Assembly: GCA_020217265.1 (NCBI GenBank)
Contig: JAIWOS010000164.1
Coordinates: 1 to 10,000 of the forward strand
DNA: 10,000 bases
Direction: 5' to 3'
Source of the DNA: Thiobacillus sp.
GTDB lineage: Bacteria; Pseudomonadota; Gammaproteobacteria; Burkholderiales; Thiobacillaceae
The position numbers were made by a program, and so were the translations under genes. Of this stretch, positions 1 to 5,970 are shown piece by piece. The notes under the pieces were generated by a model. It saw only the letters and a program-made list of their open reading frames with translations. It had not been told where the DNA came from and did no database searches. Within the stretch, counting starts at the first letter, position 1, and each line of letters opens with the position of its first letter.

Positions 1-210
1 CCCATCCTCATGACCACCGCCGCGATGGTGCTGGGCGCGGTGCCGCTGGCGCTCGCCGCCGGCGCAGGCGCCGAATCGCGCGCCCCCATCGGCTGGGTCA
101 TCGTCGGCGGGCTGCTGCTCGGCACCCTGCTCACCCTGTTCGTCATCCCCGTCGCCTACACCCTGCTCGTGCGCGACCCGCGAGCCGCCGGCGCCGCCCG
201 TCCCGCCTGA
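1..210 (+). CDS. RND efflux transporter, inner-membrane pump subunit, C-terminal end (partial)
   Basis: Only the last 69 codons lie in the window; the reading frame is open from base 1 and stops at TGA 208-210. The peptide starts PILMTTAAMVLGAVPLALA, then GAGAESR, then a glycine-rich hydrophobic segment with IVGGLLLGTLLTLFVIPVAY. This is the signature of the last two transmembrane helices of AcrB/MexB/MdtB-type pumps (HAE1 family), which export drugs or other hydrophobic compounds by proton antiport with a periplasmic adaptor and an outer-membrane channel. The ESR-x-PIG wording is typical of the proteobacterial multidrug HAE1 branch and unlike heavy-metal CusA types. The tail after the last helix is short (about 16 residues) and ends normally, so there is no sign of truncation at this end. 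The adaptor and channel genes, if linked, would be upstream of the window. The substrate cannot be inferred. Confidence 0.9.
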   Translation, partial: PILMTTAAMVLGAVPLALAAGAGAESRAPIGWVIVGGLLLGTLLTLFVIPVAYTLLVRDPRAAGAARPA

Positions 211-221
211 GCGCCGGAACT

Positions 222-276
222 GTCGAGCCCGCCACCCGCGCTGTCGAAGCCTCGTCAGCGCGGGCAGGCTCACGAC
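222..276 (+). terminator. Hairpin after the RND pump gene, possible terminator
   Basis: A perfect 9-bp stem, CCCGCGCTG (235-243) with CAGCGCGGG (256-264), has a 12-base loop. It is extended by GAGCC (225-229) pairing with GGCTC (267-271) and an outer GTC/GAC pair with small bulges. It lies 12 bases after the pump stop codon. There is no clean T run directly after it, so it could be a Rho-independent terminator of weak type, an mRNA 3' stabiliser or a REP-like element. Confidence 0.4.
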
Positions 277-343
277 TTCATCACGCCTTCACGCACGCCT
301 GATTTACTGCGGTTTTTCACTCTTTTACCCGCCGCGGAGGCTT

Positions 344-360
344 TGGCATGGACGCTGCAT
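344..360 (+). promoter_or_regulatory. Candidate sigma-54 (RpoN) promoter
   Basis: TGGCATGGACGCTGCAT matches the established sigma-54 consensus TGGCACG-N4-TTGCW at all but two positions (349 and 355). The two near-invariant elements, GG (345-346) and GC (357-358), are separated by exactly 10 bases as required. Transcription would start near 370, giving a leader of about 25 bases to the ATG at 395. I did not identify an activator site upstream. No good sigma-70 -35/-10 pair with normal spacing is visible in the same interval. Confidence 0.5.
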
Positions 361-394
361 ATACCCTTGCACACGCAACGCATGGAGACTCAAC

Positions 395-661
395 ATGATC
401 GAACTCGAATCCGGCAACGTCCTCGACATCAAGCTTAAGGAGGACGCCCAGGGGCGCGACCGCGTCGAACTGGCGCTGCAGGGCGACTGCACCCTGAGCC
501 TCACCCCGCATCAGGCGCGCGTACTGGCCACCGAACTCATCATGGCGGTAAACCGCGCCGAGGTCCGCAACAACCTCAAGCACAGCCAGAACGTGGTGCG
601 CGGCGGGCAGTTCGGCAGCGACCAAAGACGCGGCTTGTTCCACCAGGCCTTCGCCAAGTAA
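395..661 (+). CDS. Small hypothetical protein (88 aa)
   Basis: I do not recognise this protein. It begins at ATG 395 with a GGAGA ribosome-binding site (384-388), six bases upstream, and ends at TAA 659-661. The N-terminal half (residues 1-35) alternates polar and hydrophobic residues and looks like beta strands. Residues 36-60 (TPHQARVLATELIMAVNRAE) look like an amphipathic helix, and the tail is basic and glutamine/asparagine-rich. There is no signal peptide, membrane segment or cysteine, so it is probably a small soluble cytoplasmic protein. It stands alone between a hairpin and a terminator, so it is probably monocistronic. The candidate sigma-54 promoter at 344-360 would place it under RpoN and an enhancer-binding activator, but that is inference. 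The start site, ribosome-binding site and normal GC make a real gene likely; the overlapping minus-strand frame at 317-757 has no such support. Confidence 0.7.
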   Translation: MIELESGNVLDIKLKEDAQGRDRVELALQGDCTLSLTPHQARVLATELIMAVNRAEVRNNLKHSQNVVRGGQFGSDQRRGLFHQAFAK

Positions 662-673
662 ATGGTTTCCAGG

Positions 674-691
674 CCGGTCGGCTTCGACCGG
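674..691 (+). other. Perfect 7-bp hairpin after the 88-aa gene
   Basis: CCGGTCG (674-680) pairs with CGACCGG (685-691) across a GCTT loop, 12 bases past the TAA. No T run follows, so it is not a standard intrinsic terminator by itself. It may protect the 3' end of the message. Confidence 0.35.
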
Positions 692-776
692 ACCGGGGTA
701 GCGAGCAGCCAGGCGAACTACCCGACAAATAGCCCCGCATTGTCGGCGGCCCGCCATCCGTGATAGGGTGGCACTC

Positions 777-810
777 GGCGCGAGGGACTCGTCCTCGCGC
801 CTTTTTATTT
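777..810 (+). terminator. Strong intrinsic terminator just upstream of thioredoxin
   Basis: GGCGCGAGG (777-785) and CCTCGCGCC (793-801) form a perfect 9-bp GC-rich stem with a 7-base loop, followed at once by TTTTTATTT (802-810). This is the canonical Rho-independent form. It could end the transcript of the 88-aa gene. Its position is odd because the thioredoxin ATG is at 832, leaving 21 bases, too few for a complete promoter plus leader, so thioredoxin transcripts probably cross this structure. It may therefore work as an attenuator. Confidence 0.75.
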
Positions 811-831
811 CAACCGCTCGCGAGAATCAGC

Positions 832-1209
832 ATGGCCGTCATCGAACTCACCAAGGACAATTTCGAATCCACCATCAACGGCAACGACGTTGTCATCGTC
901 GACTTCTGGGCGCCCTGGTGCGGCCCCTGCCGCGGTTTCGCGCCGATCTTCGAGGCGGCCAGCGAAAAGCACGCCGGCATCGTCTTCGCCAAGGTCAACA
1001 CCGAAGTCGAACAGGAACTGGCCGGCTACTTCCAGATCCGCTCGATTCCCACCCTGATGGTGTTCCGCGAGCAGGTCATCCTCTTTTCCGAAGCCGGCTC
1101 GCTGCCTGCCAACGCGCTTGATTCGCTGATCGAGCAGGTGATGGGGCTCGACATGGCGCAGGTCCACAAGGACATCGCCGAGCAGCAGGCCTCGCAGAAT
1201 CAGGGCTGA
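832..1209 (+). CDS. Thioredoxin family protein
   Basis: This 125-residue protein has the complete thioredoxin fold signature: DFWAPWCGPC at residues 24-33, with redox cysteines C30 and C33, and the cis-proline in SIPTLMVF at P73. It would reduce disulfides of cytoplasmic partners, being recharged by thioredoxin reductase; there is no signal peptide. It is longer than classical TrxA (about 108 aa) by a helical, glutamine-rich C-terminal extension (roughly residues 108-125). It also has RGF after the active site, where E. coli TrxA has KMI, so it may be a paralogue with its own partners and not the housekeeping TrxA. I chose ATG 832 because MAVIELTKDNF aligns with thioredoxin N-termini and a weak GAGA site lies six bases upstream. 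The longer frame starting with GTG at 760 translates the terminator stem and is not credible. Its last 10 bp overlap the end of hda on the other strand. Confidence 0.93.
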   Translation: MAVIELTKDNFESTINGNDVVIVDFWAPWCGPCRGFAPIFEAASEKHAGIVFAKVNTEVEQELAGYFQIRSIPTLMVFREQVILFSEAGSLPANALDSLIEQVMGLDMAQVHKDIAEQQASQNQG

Positions 1210-1847
1210 TCCGCCAGCAGCTGCCGCAGCAGCGGCAGCGTGATCGGCCGCCGCATTTCCAGACTGTAGCGGTCGAGTGCCTCCAGCGTCGCCAGCAGGC
1301 TCTGCATGTCGCGTGGCGTGTGCGTCAACAGATAGTCGGCGACCGCCGACTCCAGCCGGAACCCCAGCGATTCTGCATGCCGCGCCAGGGCGGCGCGTTT
1401 TTCCGCGTCGTCCAGCGGCAACAGCTGGAACACCAGCCCCCAGCCCAGGCGGGTGCGCAATTCCGGCGTCACGCCCAGCTCGGCGGGCGCGGCGGTGCCC
1501 GCCGCCAGCCACCATCCGCCCGCTTCGCGAACCCGGTTGAACGCGGCGAAGCCCGCCGCCTGTTGCGCGGCATCCCAGGACTCGACGGCGTCGGCGACCA
1601 CCGCCTCGGCCAGCGTCACCCCGCCGCGCGCCACGCTGAGGCCGCGCGCTTCGCAGGCGTTCGCCCAGGCCTCCAGCAGGTAACTCTTGCCGCTGCCCGG
1701 CGCGCCCCACACGTAGACCGCGCGCTCGACCGCCGTGCCGTCGAGCATGGCGACGAGCTGGGCCATGAGCTCGACGTTGCGCCCGACCACGAAACGGGCG
1801 AGGTCGGGCCGGGCCGGGGGACGAATATCGAGGAGCAGTTGCCGCAT
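1200..1847 (-). CDS. hda: Hda, regulatory inactivator of DnaA
   Basis: This 215-residue AAA+ protein is related to DnaA domain III and lacks the DnaA DNA-binding domain IV. With the DNA-loaded beta clamp, Hda stimulates ATP hydrolysis on DnaA and prevents re-initiation of replication. The N-terminus RQLLLDI (residues 2-8) fits the clamp-binding QLxLxL motif of Hda. Walker A is GAPGSGKS at 48-55, intact, whereas E. coli Hda has a less canonical version. The Walker B region is weak (VVADAVE, 83-89). TRLGWG (132-137) carries the arginine-finger-type R133, and [17 protein letters not shown] is the sensor II region. I chose ATG 1847 because the clamp motif must be at the N-terminus; an in-frame extension to 2042 would run through nadA. 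No convincing ribosome-binding site is visible. It is divergent from nadA and ends against thioredoxin without a terminator. Confidence 0.92.
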   Translation of the reverse strand: MRQLLLDIRPPARPDLARFVVGRNVELMAQLVAMLDGTAVERAVYVWGAPGSGKSYLLEAWANACEARGLSVARGGVTLAEAVVADAVESWDAAQQAAGFAAFNRVREAGGWWLAAGTAAPAELGVTPELRTRLGWGLVFQLLPLDDAEKRAALARHAESLGFRLESAVADYLLTHTPRDMQSLLATLEALDRYSLEMRRPITLPLLRQLLADQP

Positions 1848-1897
1848 GGGCGCAGAAGCATACGCAAAAGCCCGCGCGCTCGCCATGCATGGCCGGC

Positions 1898-1903
1898 TAT
1901 ACT
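1898..1903 (+). promoter_or_regulatory. Candidate -10 element for nadA
   Basis: TATACT in the 88-bp gap between hda and nadA matches five of six bases of the sigma-70 -10 box. A start near 1910 would give a leader of about 26 bases. The matching -35 position (about 1875-1880) is a GC-rich stretch with no resemblance to TTGACA, so an activator or another sigma factor may be needed. On the minus strand a TATGCT (1862-1857) could serve hda but would leave almost no leader. Confidence 0.35.
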
Positions 1904-1935
1904 GCGCATTCGTAGACCCGCACGATGTCGCTGCA

Positions 1936-3000
1936 ATGAGCCTTGCCTTTCCCGTTCCCGTCAAACACGCGATCGTGGCGCCGCCCATGGTCGAGGAAGT
2001 GCTGTCCCCGGACGAGCGCACCGCGCTCAAGACCCGCATCAAGGCGCTGATGAAGCAGCAGGACGCGGTACTCGTCGCGCATTACTACACCCACGCCGAT
2101 CTGCAGGATCTTGCCGAGGAAACCGGCGGCTGCGTGTCCGACAGCCTGGAAATGGCGCGCTTCGCCCACGCCCACCCTGCGAAAACGCTGATCGTCGCAG
2201 GGGTCAAGTTCATGGGCGAAACGTCCAAGATCCTCAATCCCGAAAAGCGCGTGCTGATGCCCGACCTCGGCGCCGACTGCTCGCTCGACCTCGCCTGCCC
2301 GGCCGACGAGTTCGCCGCCTTCTGCGACGCCCACCCCGACCGCCTCTCGGTCGTCTACGCCAACACCAGCGCAGCGGTGAAGGCGCGTGCCGACTGGGTC
2401 GTCACCTCCGGCATCGCGGTCAAGATCGTCAAGTACCTGCACCGGCAGGGGCACAAGCTTCTGTGGGCGCCGGACCGCCACCTGGGCGCCTACGTGCAGC
2501 GCATCACCGGCGCCGACATGCTGCTGTGGCAGGGTTCGTGCGTGGTGCACGAGGCCTTCAAGGCCGAAGGCCTGAAGAAGCTGCGCGCCGAACACCCGGC
2601 CGCCGCCGTGCTCGTCCACCCCGAATCGCCCGCGGCCGTGATCGCACAGGCCGACGTGGTCGGCTCGACCACCCAGCTCATCGAAGCGGTGAAGACCCTG
2701 CCCAACACCGAATTCATCGTCGCGACCGACAACGGCATCTTCCACAAGATGCGCGCCGCCGCGCCTGGAAAAATCCTGCTCGAAGCGCCCACGGCGGGCG
2801 AGGGCGCCACCTGCCAGAGCTGCGCGCACTGCCCCTGGATGGCGATGAACGGCCTGAAGAACCTGGCGCACGTGCTGGAAACCGGCGACAACGAAATCCA
2901 CATCGACGAAGCCATCCGCGCGAAAGCCCGACTGTCGATCCAGCGCATGCTCGACTTCGCCGCCGCCGAGAAGGCGGGCCGCATCCAGTTGGGCGACTGA
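1936..3000 (+). CDS. nadA: Quinolinate synthase NadA
   Basis: The 354-residue product condenses iminoaspartate with dihydroxyacetone phosphate to quinolinate in de novo NAD biosynthesis, in the cytoplasm. All three ligands of the essential [4Fe-4S] cluster are present: C115 in [11 protein letters not shown]202 in [12 protein letters not shown], and C299, the last cysteine of CQSCAHC (293-299). Other family signatures are [15 protein letters not shown] (47-61), [14 protein letters not shown] (87-100), and [10 protein letters not shown] (243-252). Length agrees with E. coli NadA (347 aa). I chose ATG 1936; ATG 1987 is a possible alternative, but the residues between are typical of betaproteobacterial NadA N-termini. 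The longer frame from 1735 runs antisense to hda. No clear ribosome-binding site precedes 1936. The partner L-aspartate oxidase gene nadB is not in the window. Confidence 0.97.
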   Translation: MSLAFPVPVKHAIVAPPMVEEVLSPDERTALKTRIKALMKQQDAVLVAHYYTHADLQDLAEETGGCVSDSLEMARFAHAHPAKTLIVAGVKFMGETSKILNPEKRVLMPDLGADCSLDLACPADEFAAFCDAHPDRLSVVYANTSAAVKARADWVVTSGIAVKIVKYLHRQGHKLLWAPDRHLGAYVQRITGADMLLWQGSCVVHEAFKAEGLKKLRAEHPAAAVLVHPESPAAVIAQADVVGSTTQLIEAVKTLPNTEFIVATDNGIFHKMRAAAPGKILLEAPTAGEGATCQSCAHCPWMAMNGLKNLAHVLETGDNEIHIDEAIRAKARLSIQRMLDFAAAEKAGRIQLGD

Positions 3001-3023
3001 GGGGCTTTTCAAGAGCCGAATTC

Positions 3024-3096
3024 ACAGGGAGGAAGGGGAGGAACGGGAGGAAACCCCTGATTTTCGCTTCCTCCCATACCTCCCGTTCCTCCCTGT
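3024..3096. repeat. Long purine/pyrimidine inverted repeat built of 9-base units
   Basis: The left arm (3024-3052) is almost pure purine and reads as three 9-mers: AGGGAGGAA, GGGGAGGAA, CGGGAGGAA. The right arm (3068-3096) is its near-complement: TTCCTCCCA, TACCTCCCG, TTCCTCCCT. I count three mismatches in 29 paired positions, around a 15-base loop. TTTAAAAA follows directly. It fills most of the 123-bp gap between nadA and yedI. It may act as a terminator or mRNA stabiliser, or be a copy of a dispersed palindromic element. A smaller imperfect hairpin (3003-3017) lies directly after the nadA stop. Confidence 0.8.
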
Positions 3097-3123
3097 TTAA
3101 AAACGAATCACACAAGGAATCCC

Positions 3124-4029
3124 ATGGCCGGTGCCAGCCTACTCGCCCTCATTGACGACATCGCCAGCGTGCTCGACGACGTGGCGGTGCTGTCCAAGGT
3201 CGCCGCGAAAAAAACCGCCGGCGTGCTCGGCGACGATCTGGCGTTGAACGCGCAGCAGGTCGCCGGCGTGAAGGCCGACCGCGAGCTGCCGGTGGTGTGG
3301 GCGGTGGCCCGGGGCTCGTTCGTCAACAAGCTGATTCTCGTGCCTGCCGCGCTCGCCATCAGCGCCGTTGCGCCCTGGCTGGTGATGCCGCTCCTGATGC
3401 TGGGCGGCGCTTATCTCTGTTTTGAGGGTTTCGAGAAGCTCGCGCACAAGTTCCTGCACCGCCAGGCCGAAGACGACGCGCACCACGCCGAGCTCGCGCG
3501 CGCGCTGCAAGACCCGACGCTCGACCTGGTGGCGTTCGAAAAGGACAAAATCAAGGGCGCGATCCGCACCGACTTCATTCTCTCGGCGGAAATCATCGTC
3601 ATCACGCTGGGCACCGTGGCGGCAGCGAGTTTCCTCACCCGGGTGTCGGTGCTGGCGTCCATCGCGGTGATCATGACCGTCGGCGTCTACGGGCTGGTCG
3701 CCGGCATCGTCAAGCTCGACGACGCCGGGCTCTATCTCTCACAAAAAACCAGCGCGGCCGCGCGCGCCCTCGGCCGCTTTCTGCTCGCCGCCGCGCCGTG
3801 GCTGATGAAGGCGCTGTCGGTGCTGGGCACGGCCGCGATGTTCCTCGTCGGCGGCGGCATCCTCGTCCACGGCCTGCCCGTGCTGCATCACGCCATCGAA
3901 GCCGTGGTGCCGGTGGGCGGCGCACTGGCCCTGGTCGCAGGCCTCGTCGCCGACGCGCTGGTCGGCATCGCCGCCGGGGCACTGGTGCTGGCCGGCGTCA
4001 CGCTGGCAAAGAAACTGTTCAGGCGCTGA
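3124..4029 (+). CDS. yedI: YedI/DUF808 family inner-membrane protein
   Basis: The 301-residue protein follows E. coli YedI along its whole length. It begins [19 protein letters not shown], then [18 protein letters not shown], and has the most conserved block [14 protein letters not shown] at 138-151, followed by [12 protein letters not shown]. The C-terminal part has [18 protein letters not shown] and LHHAIE. Several hydrophobic segments indicate a polytopic inner-membrane protein: about residues 70-100, 152-172, 175-200, 220-250 and 260-295. The molecular function of DUF808 is not established, and nothing in the neighbourhood settles it. The start is firm because an AAGGAA ribosome-binding site (3114-3119) precedes ATG 3124. 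It follows nadA on the same strand but is separated from it by a large hairpin, so co-transcription is doubtful. No separate promoter could be recognised. Its last 11 bp overlap the end of yjdF on the minus strand. Confidence 0.95.
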   Translation: MAGASLLALIDDIASVLDDVAVLSKVAAKKTAGVLGDDLALNAQQVAGVKADRELPVVWAVARGSFVNKLILVPAALAISAVAPWLVMPLLMLGGAYLCFEGFEKLAHKFLHRQAEDDAHHAELARALQDPTLDLVAFEKDKIKGAIRTDFILSAEIIVITLGTVAAASFLTRVSVLASIAVIMTVGVYGLVAGIVKLDDAGLYLSQKTSAAARALGRFLLAAAPWLMKALSVLGTAAMFLVGGGILVHGLPVLHHAIEAVVPVGGALALVAGLVADALVGIAAGALVLAGVTLAKKLFRR

Positions 4030-4639
4030 ACCGCGCGAGCTGGCGGTCATGCCCGCGCGCGAGCATGAGCTGCGCGGTCATCGCGCCGACGAGCGCGAGG
4101 AACATGTCCCACTGCGTGTCCCACACGTCGCCCTGCGTCGCGAGGAAAGCATCGGCATCCGCGCCCATCGCCAGCGCCGCGCCCCACTCGATGAATTCGT
4201 AGCAGGCGGAAAACGCCAGGATCACCGAGGTCGTCAGCAAAAACAGCCAGCCGCCCGGACGCAGGGGCGTGCGCTTCAACAGGATTTCGCGCGCCAGCAT
4301 CGCCGGCACGAAGCCTTGCGCCAGATGACCCAGCCGGTCGTAATGGTTGCGCGCCAGATCGAACGCGTCCTGCGCCCAGAAGCCCAGCGGCACGCGCGCA
4401 TACGTGTAATGCCCGCCCAGCATCAGGATCAGCCCGTGCACGAACAGCAGCCGCACCACCAGCGGCGTGAGCGGGAAGCGGCGGTGCGTGGCGAGCAAGA
4501 GCGGCAGGCCGATCATCACCGGCGCGGTTTCCAGCACCCAGGTCAGGCGGTCGTAGGGATTCACGCCCGAGACGACCAGCGCCGCCAGCGTGAGGACGAC
4601 CAGCACGCGCGCCTCGATCCGGCCCATCTTCATTCCCAT
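4019..4639 (-). CDS. yjdF: YjdF/DUF2238 family membrane protein
   Basis: The 206-residue product shows the full set of DUF2238 signatures: [12 protein letters not shown] (75-86), [14 protein letters not shown] (100-113) with REI after it, CYEFIEWG (146-153), and [15 protein letters not shown] (165-179). The invariant histidines, glutamates and aspartates in these blocks sit next to hydrophobic segments (about 10-26, 39-50, 60-75, 131-147, 178-192), as in an integral inner-membrane protein of about six helices. The biochemical role of YjdF is unknown. Length matches E. coli YjdF. The start is either 4639 (overlap of 10 bp with the acyltransferase upstream) or the third Met at 4633 (an ATGA-type 4-bp overlap); the sequence does not decide between them. 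Either way translation is probably coupled, and it is the last gene of the minus-strand run. It converges on yedI with overlapping stop regions and no terminator between. Confidence 0.92.
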   Translation of the reverse strand: MGMKMGRIEARVLVVLTLAALVVSGVNPYDRLTWVLETAPVMIGLPLLLATHRRFPLTPLVVRLLFVHGLILMLGGHYTYARVPLGFWAQDAFDLARNHYDRLGHLAQGFVPAMLAREILLKRTPLRPGGWLFLLTTSVILAFSACYEFIEWGAALAMGADADAFLATQGDVWDTQWDMFLALVGAMTAQLMLARGHDRQLARFSA

Positions 4640-5358
4640 GCCGGCGCCTTGCCTTCCTGCTCCAGTTCGGCAAAGCGCGCCTCAAGCAGCCGCATCGTCG
4701 CCGCCCGGTCGCCCTGCCAGCTGAGCGGCTCGCCCACCCAGCCGTCGGCAAAGAACGGCACCGGCAGCCACTCGCCCTTCGGCAGCGCCTTGCCCAGCCC
4801 GCGCAGGTAGATCGGCACCACCGGCACCGTCGGCGCGTCTGCCATCAGGTGCGCGATGCCGGATTTGAGCGCGCTGCGCCTTTCCGGCTCGCCGCGCGAA
4901 CCCTCGGGAAACAGGATCAGGATGTCGCCCGCCGCCAGCGCCGCCTCGATGTGCGCGAGCGGCTTTTCGTTAGCCGGTTTGGGCATTTCGTTAGCGCCTT
5001 TATGCCCTTCAGGGTGCCCTCCCTTTTCGGGGGAGGGCTGGGGAGTGGACGCCTTCCGGGGCCGCCGCGACAGCGGCAGGATGTGCATGATGGTGAGCGC
5101 GAACCAGGCGATGACGCGGTTCTTCAGAAAATAATCCGCCGCCGCCACCGGCCGCACCCGATGAAGTTTCGCCATGGGATACAGGCTCATCAGGAGCAGC
5201 GTGTCGAGATGGCTGTTGTGGTTCGCCGCGAGGATCGCCGGGCCGGTCTGCGGCAGGCGGTCGGCGTGGCGAAGGTTCACCCCAAGCACCAGCGCGAGGA
5301 AGGGGCGGACGATCAGCAGGAAGAAGAGGGCTTGCAGCGCGCGCGACACGGAGAGCAA
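4630..5358 (-). CDS. PlsC-type 1-acylglycerol-3-phosphate acyltransferase family protein
   Basis: The 242-residue protein has the two hallmark motifs of the PlsC/LPLAT superfamily: NHNSHLD with the catalytic pair H47 and D52, and FPEGSRG at 150-156. A hydrophobic N-terminal segment (8-27) would anchor it at the inner membrane. Family members transfer an acyl chain to lysophosphatidate or a related lysolipid. The downstream motif VPVVPIYLRGLG also fits. Residues about 102-131 (lysine, proline and glycine-rich, TPQPSPEKGG and then ANEMPKPANEK) interrupt the usual short link between the LPLSR strand and the ALAAGDILILFPEG strand; see the separate repeat entry. The start is the TTG at 5358, directly after the TGA of the preceding gene (stop at 5361); GTG at 5349 is the alternative. 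No strong ribosome-binding site is visible, so reinitiation or coupling is likely. It sits in an operon with ynbA- and ynbB-like genes, which suggests a matching lipid pathway. The substrate is not determined; it need not be the housekeeping PlsC. Confidence 0.88.
   Translation of the reverse strand: MLSVSRALQALFFLLIVRPFLALVLGVNLRHADRLPQTGPAILAANHNSHLDTLLLMSLYPMAKLHRVRPVAAADYFLKNRVIAWFALTIMHILPLSRRPRKASTPQPSPEKGGHPEGHKGANEMPKPANEKPLAHIEAALAAGDILILFPEGSRGEPERRSALKSGIAHLMADAPTVPVVPIYLRGLGKALPKGEWLPVPFFADGWVGEPLSWQGDRAATMRLLEARFAELEQEGKAPAWE
4966..5055 (-). repeat. In-frame repeat-like insert inside the acyltransferase gene
   Basis: About 30 codons here have no place in the PlsC fold. The DNA has nested inverted repeats: CCCTCCC (5017-5023) with GGGAGGG (5031-5037), GGGCAT (4981-4986) with ATGCCC (5002-5007), and CCCTTCAGGG (5005-5014). 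There is also an exact 10-base direct repeat, TTTCGTTAGC, at 4965-4974 and 4986-4995, offset by 21 bases and thus keeping frame (peptide ANEMPKP-ANEKP). The translated TPQPSPEKGG is typical of the GC-rich dispersed palindromes that occur between and inside genes in many Proteobacteria. The boundaries are estimates. Confidence 0.55.
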
Positions 5359-5360
5359 CT

Positions 5361-5597
5361 TCAGCGCACGGGCTCGGAAGGGGACGGGGTTTCGCTTTCG
5401 CTGGCCGGGACTTGATGGTTCTGCCGCGTCAGCCGGATGAACGTCGCGATCTCCTCCTGCCAGCGCAGTTTTTCCAGCGTGGACAGCGCCTTGAATGCCG
5501 CGAGGCGTTCGTCGCTCACGTAGTAAGTGCGGTCGCCGCGATCAAACGCACTATTGACCGTCCATGGCAAGCTATATCCGGGTGAAACGAAAGGCAT
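5361..5597 (-). CDS. Small hypothetical protein (78 aa), possibly with a rebuilt 5' end
   Basis: I do not recognise a characterised family. The frame runs from ATG 5597 to TGA 5361 and encodes 78 residues. The core, DRTYYVSDERLAAFKALST followed by LEKLRWQEEIATFIRLTR (about 22-59), looks like two amphipathic helices and is GC-rich like the surrounding genes. Residues 1-19 are encoded by lower-GC DNA (from about 5545) that belongs with the next gene, and the first 26 bp overlap the end of that gene in another frame. The C-terminal 15 residues are serine/proline/glutamate-rich and probably disordered. The original start may have been lost when the low-GC segment arrived, with ATG 5597 now used by chance, or the true start may be an internal TTG (residue 9). 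The stop is immediately followed by the acyltransferase start. The core looks like genuine coding sequence; the full length is uncertain. Confidence 0.55.
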   Translation of the reverse strand: MPFVSPGYSLPWTVNSAFDRGDRTYYVSDERLAAFKALSTLEKLRWQEEIATFIRLTRQNHQVPASESETPSPSEPVR

Positions 5598-5970
5598 AGT
5601 TCACGCCATCCCACTCAATAACTCTGCCAACGAGATCCTGGCGAATCGAGAAAACCTTCTTGATTTTGCTTGCATCCTCACCGGCTTCGACACGCGCCAC
5701 TTCTTCCGTCCGCGCTATCACAAGGCGAACCGGAGTACCTGACTCGAAAGCCATTGCAACATTTTCCCGGAATTCCTTGTTTCCCGGTCCTTGCCAACGA
5801 TTGACGGAATCCGCGAACTCCAGCGTATCTGCCAAACCCTTACGTCTATGGTGATCCCAAAGGCTCACAACTAGCGAGCCATCCGCGGCCCAAGCCGAAA
5901 CTGACCATTGGACATTGCGAAGCGTCGCGTCGTAACGCGAGAAAGCATCCTTGATACCCAGTGTTGCCAT
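5572..5970 (-). CDS. Hypothetical protein (132 aa) in a low-GC segment
   Basis: I do not recognise a named family. ATG 5970 has a good AGGA ribosome-binding site (minus strand, about five bases away), and the frame ends at 5572. The protein is soluble, with no membrane segment or signal peptide. It looks alpha/beta: a helix DAFSRYDATLRNV, strands WSVSAWAADGSLVVSLWD, then GNKEFRENVAMAF, a strand VRLVIARTEE, and a C-terminal part ending EWDGVNYAFRFTRI. Tryptophans and paired basic/acidic residues give it the look of a compact conserved domain. Counting the 60-base lines, GC is about 50-60% (mean near 54%), against roughly 65-70% in the lipid genes on both sides. It therefore looks like an acquired cassette in an otherwise vertical operon. 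It begins 22 bp after the ynbB stop, so it would be co-transcribed. No transposase, att-like repeats or terminal inverted repeats were seen. Confidence 0.75.
   Translation of the reverse strand: MATLGIKDAFSRYDATLRNVQWSVSAWAADGSLVVSLWDHHRRKGLADTLEFADSVNRWQGPGNKEFRENVAMAFESGTPVRLVIARTEEVARVEAGEDASKIKKVFSIRQDLVGRVIEWDGVNYAFRFTRI

Noticed and set aside
317..757. 146-residue minus-strand frame opposite the 88-aa gene
   Set aside because: It has no domain and no good ribosome-binding site, and it covers two hairpins and the sigma-54 element. The plus-strand 88-aa gene has better start signals, though its function is unknown.
769..783. TGGCAC as a second sigma-54 -24 element
   Set aside because: The -12 GC is missing at the required 10-base spacing (GA is found at 782-783), and the position overlaps the terminator stem.
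764..801. T-box-like sequence AGGGTGGCAC before the terminator
   Set aside because: It resembles the T-box core AGGGTGGNACCGCG, but the match breaks after AC, there is no specifier stem-loop visible upstream, the downstream gene is not amino-acid related, and T-boxes are very rare in Proteobacteria. Probably coincidence.
760..831. N-terminal extension of thioredoxin from GTG 760
   Set aside because: It would translate the terminator stem-loop and adds residues absent from thioredoxins; ATG 832 matches the family N-terminus.
1897..3012. 371-residue minus-strand frame opposite nadA
   Set aside because: It lies fully antisense to a clear NadA with all cluster cysteines; its composition is typical of an antisense shadow.
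3024..3096. CRISPR-like array because of the repeated 9-mers
   Set aside because: The units are only 9 bases, directly adjacent, without spacers, and arranged as an inverted pair; no cas gene is nearby.
1320..3155. 611-residue open frame on the plus strand
   Set aside because: It crosses hda antisense and nadA out of frame, is full of R, P and A runs, and has no domain. It is a shadow of nadA and hda.
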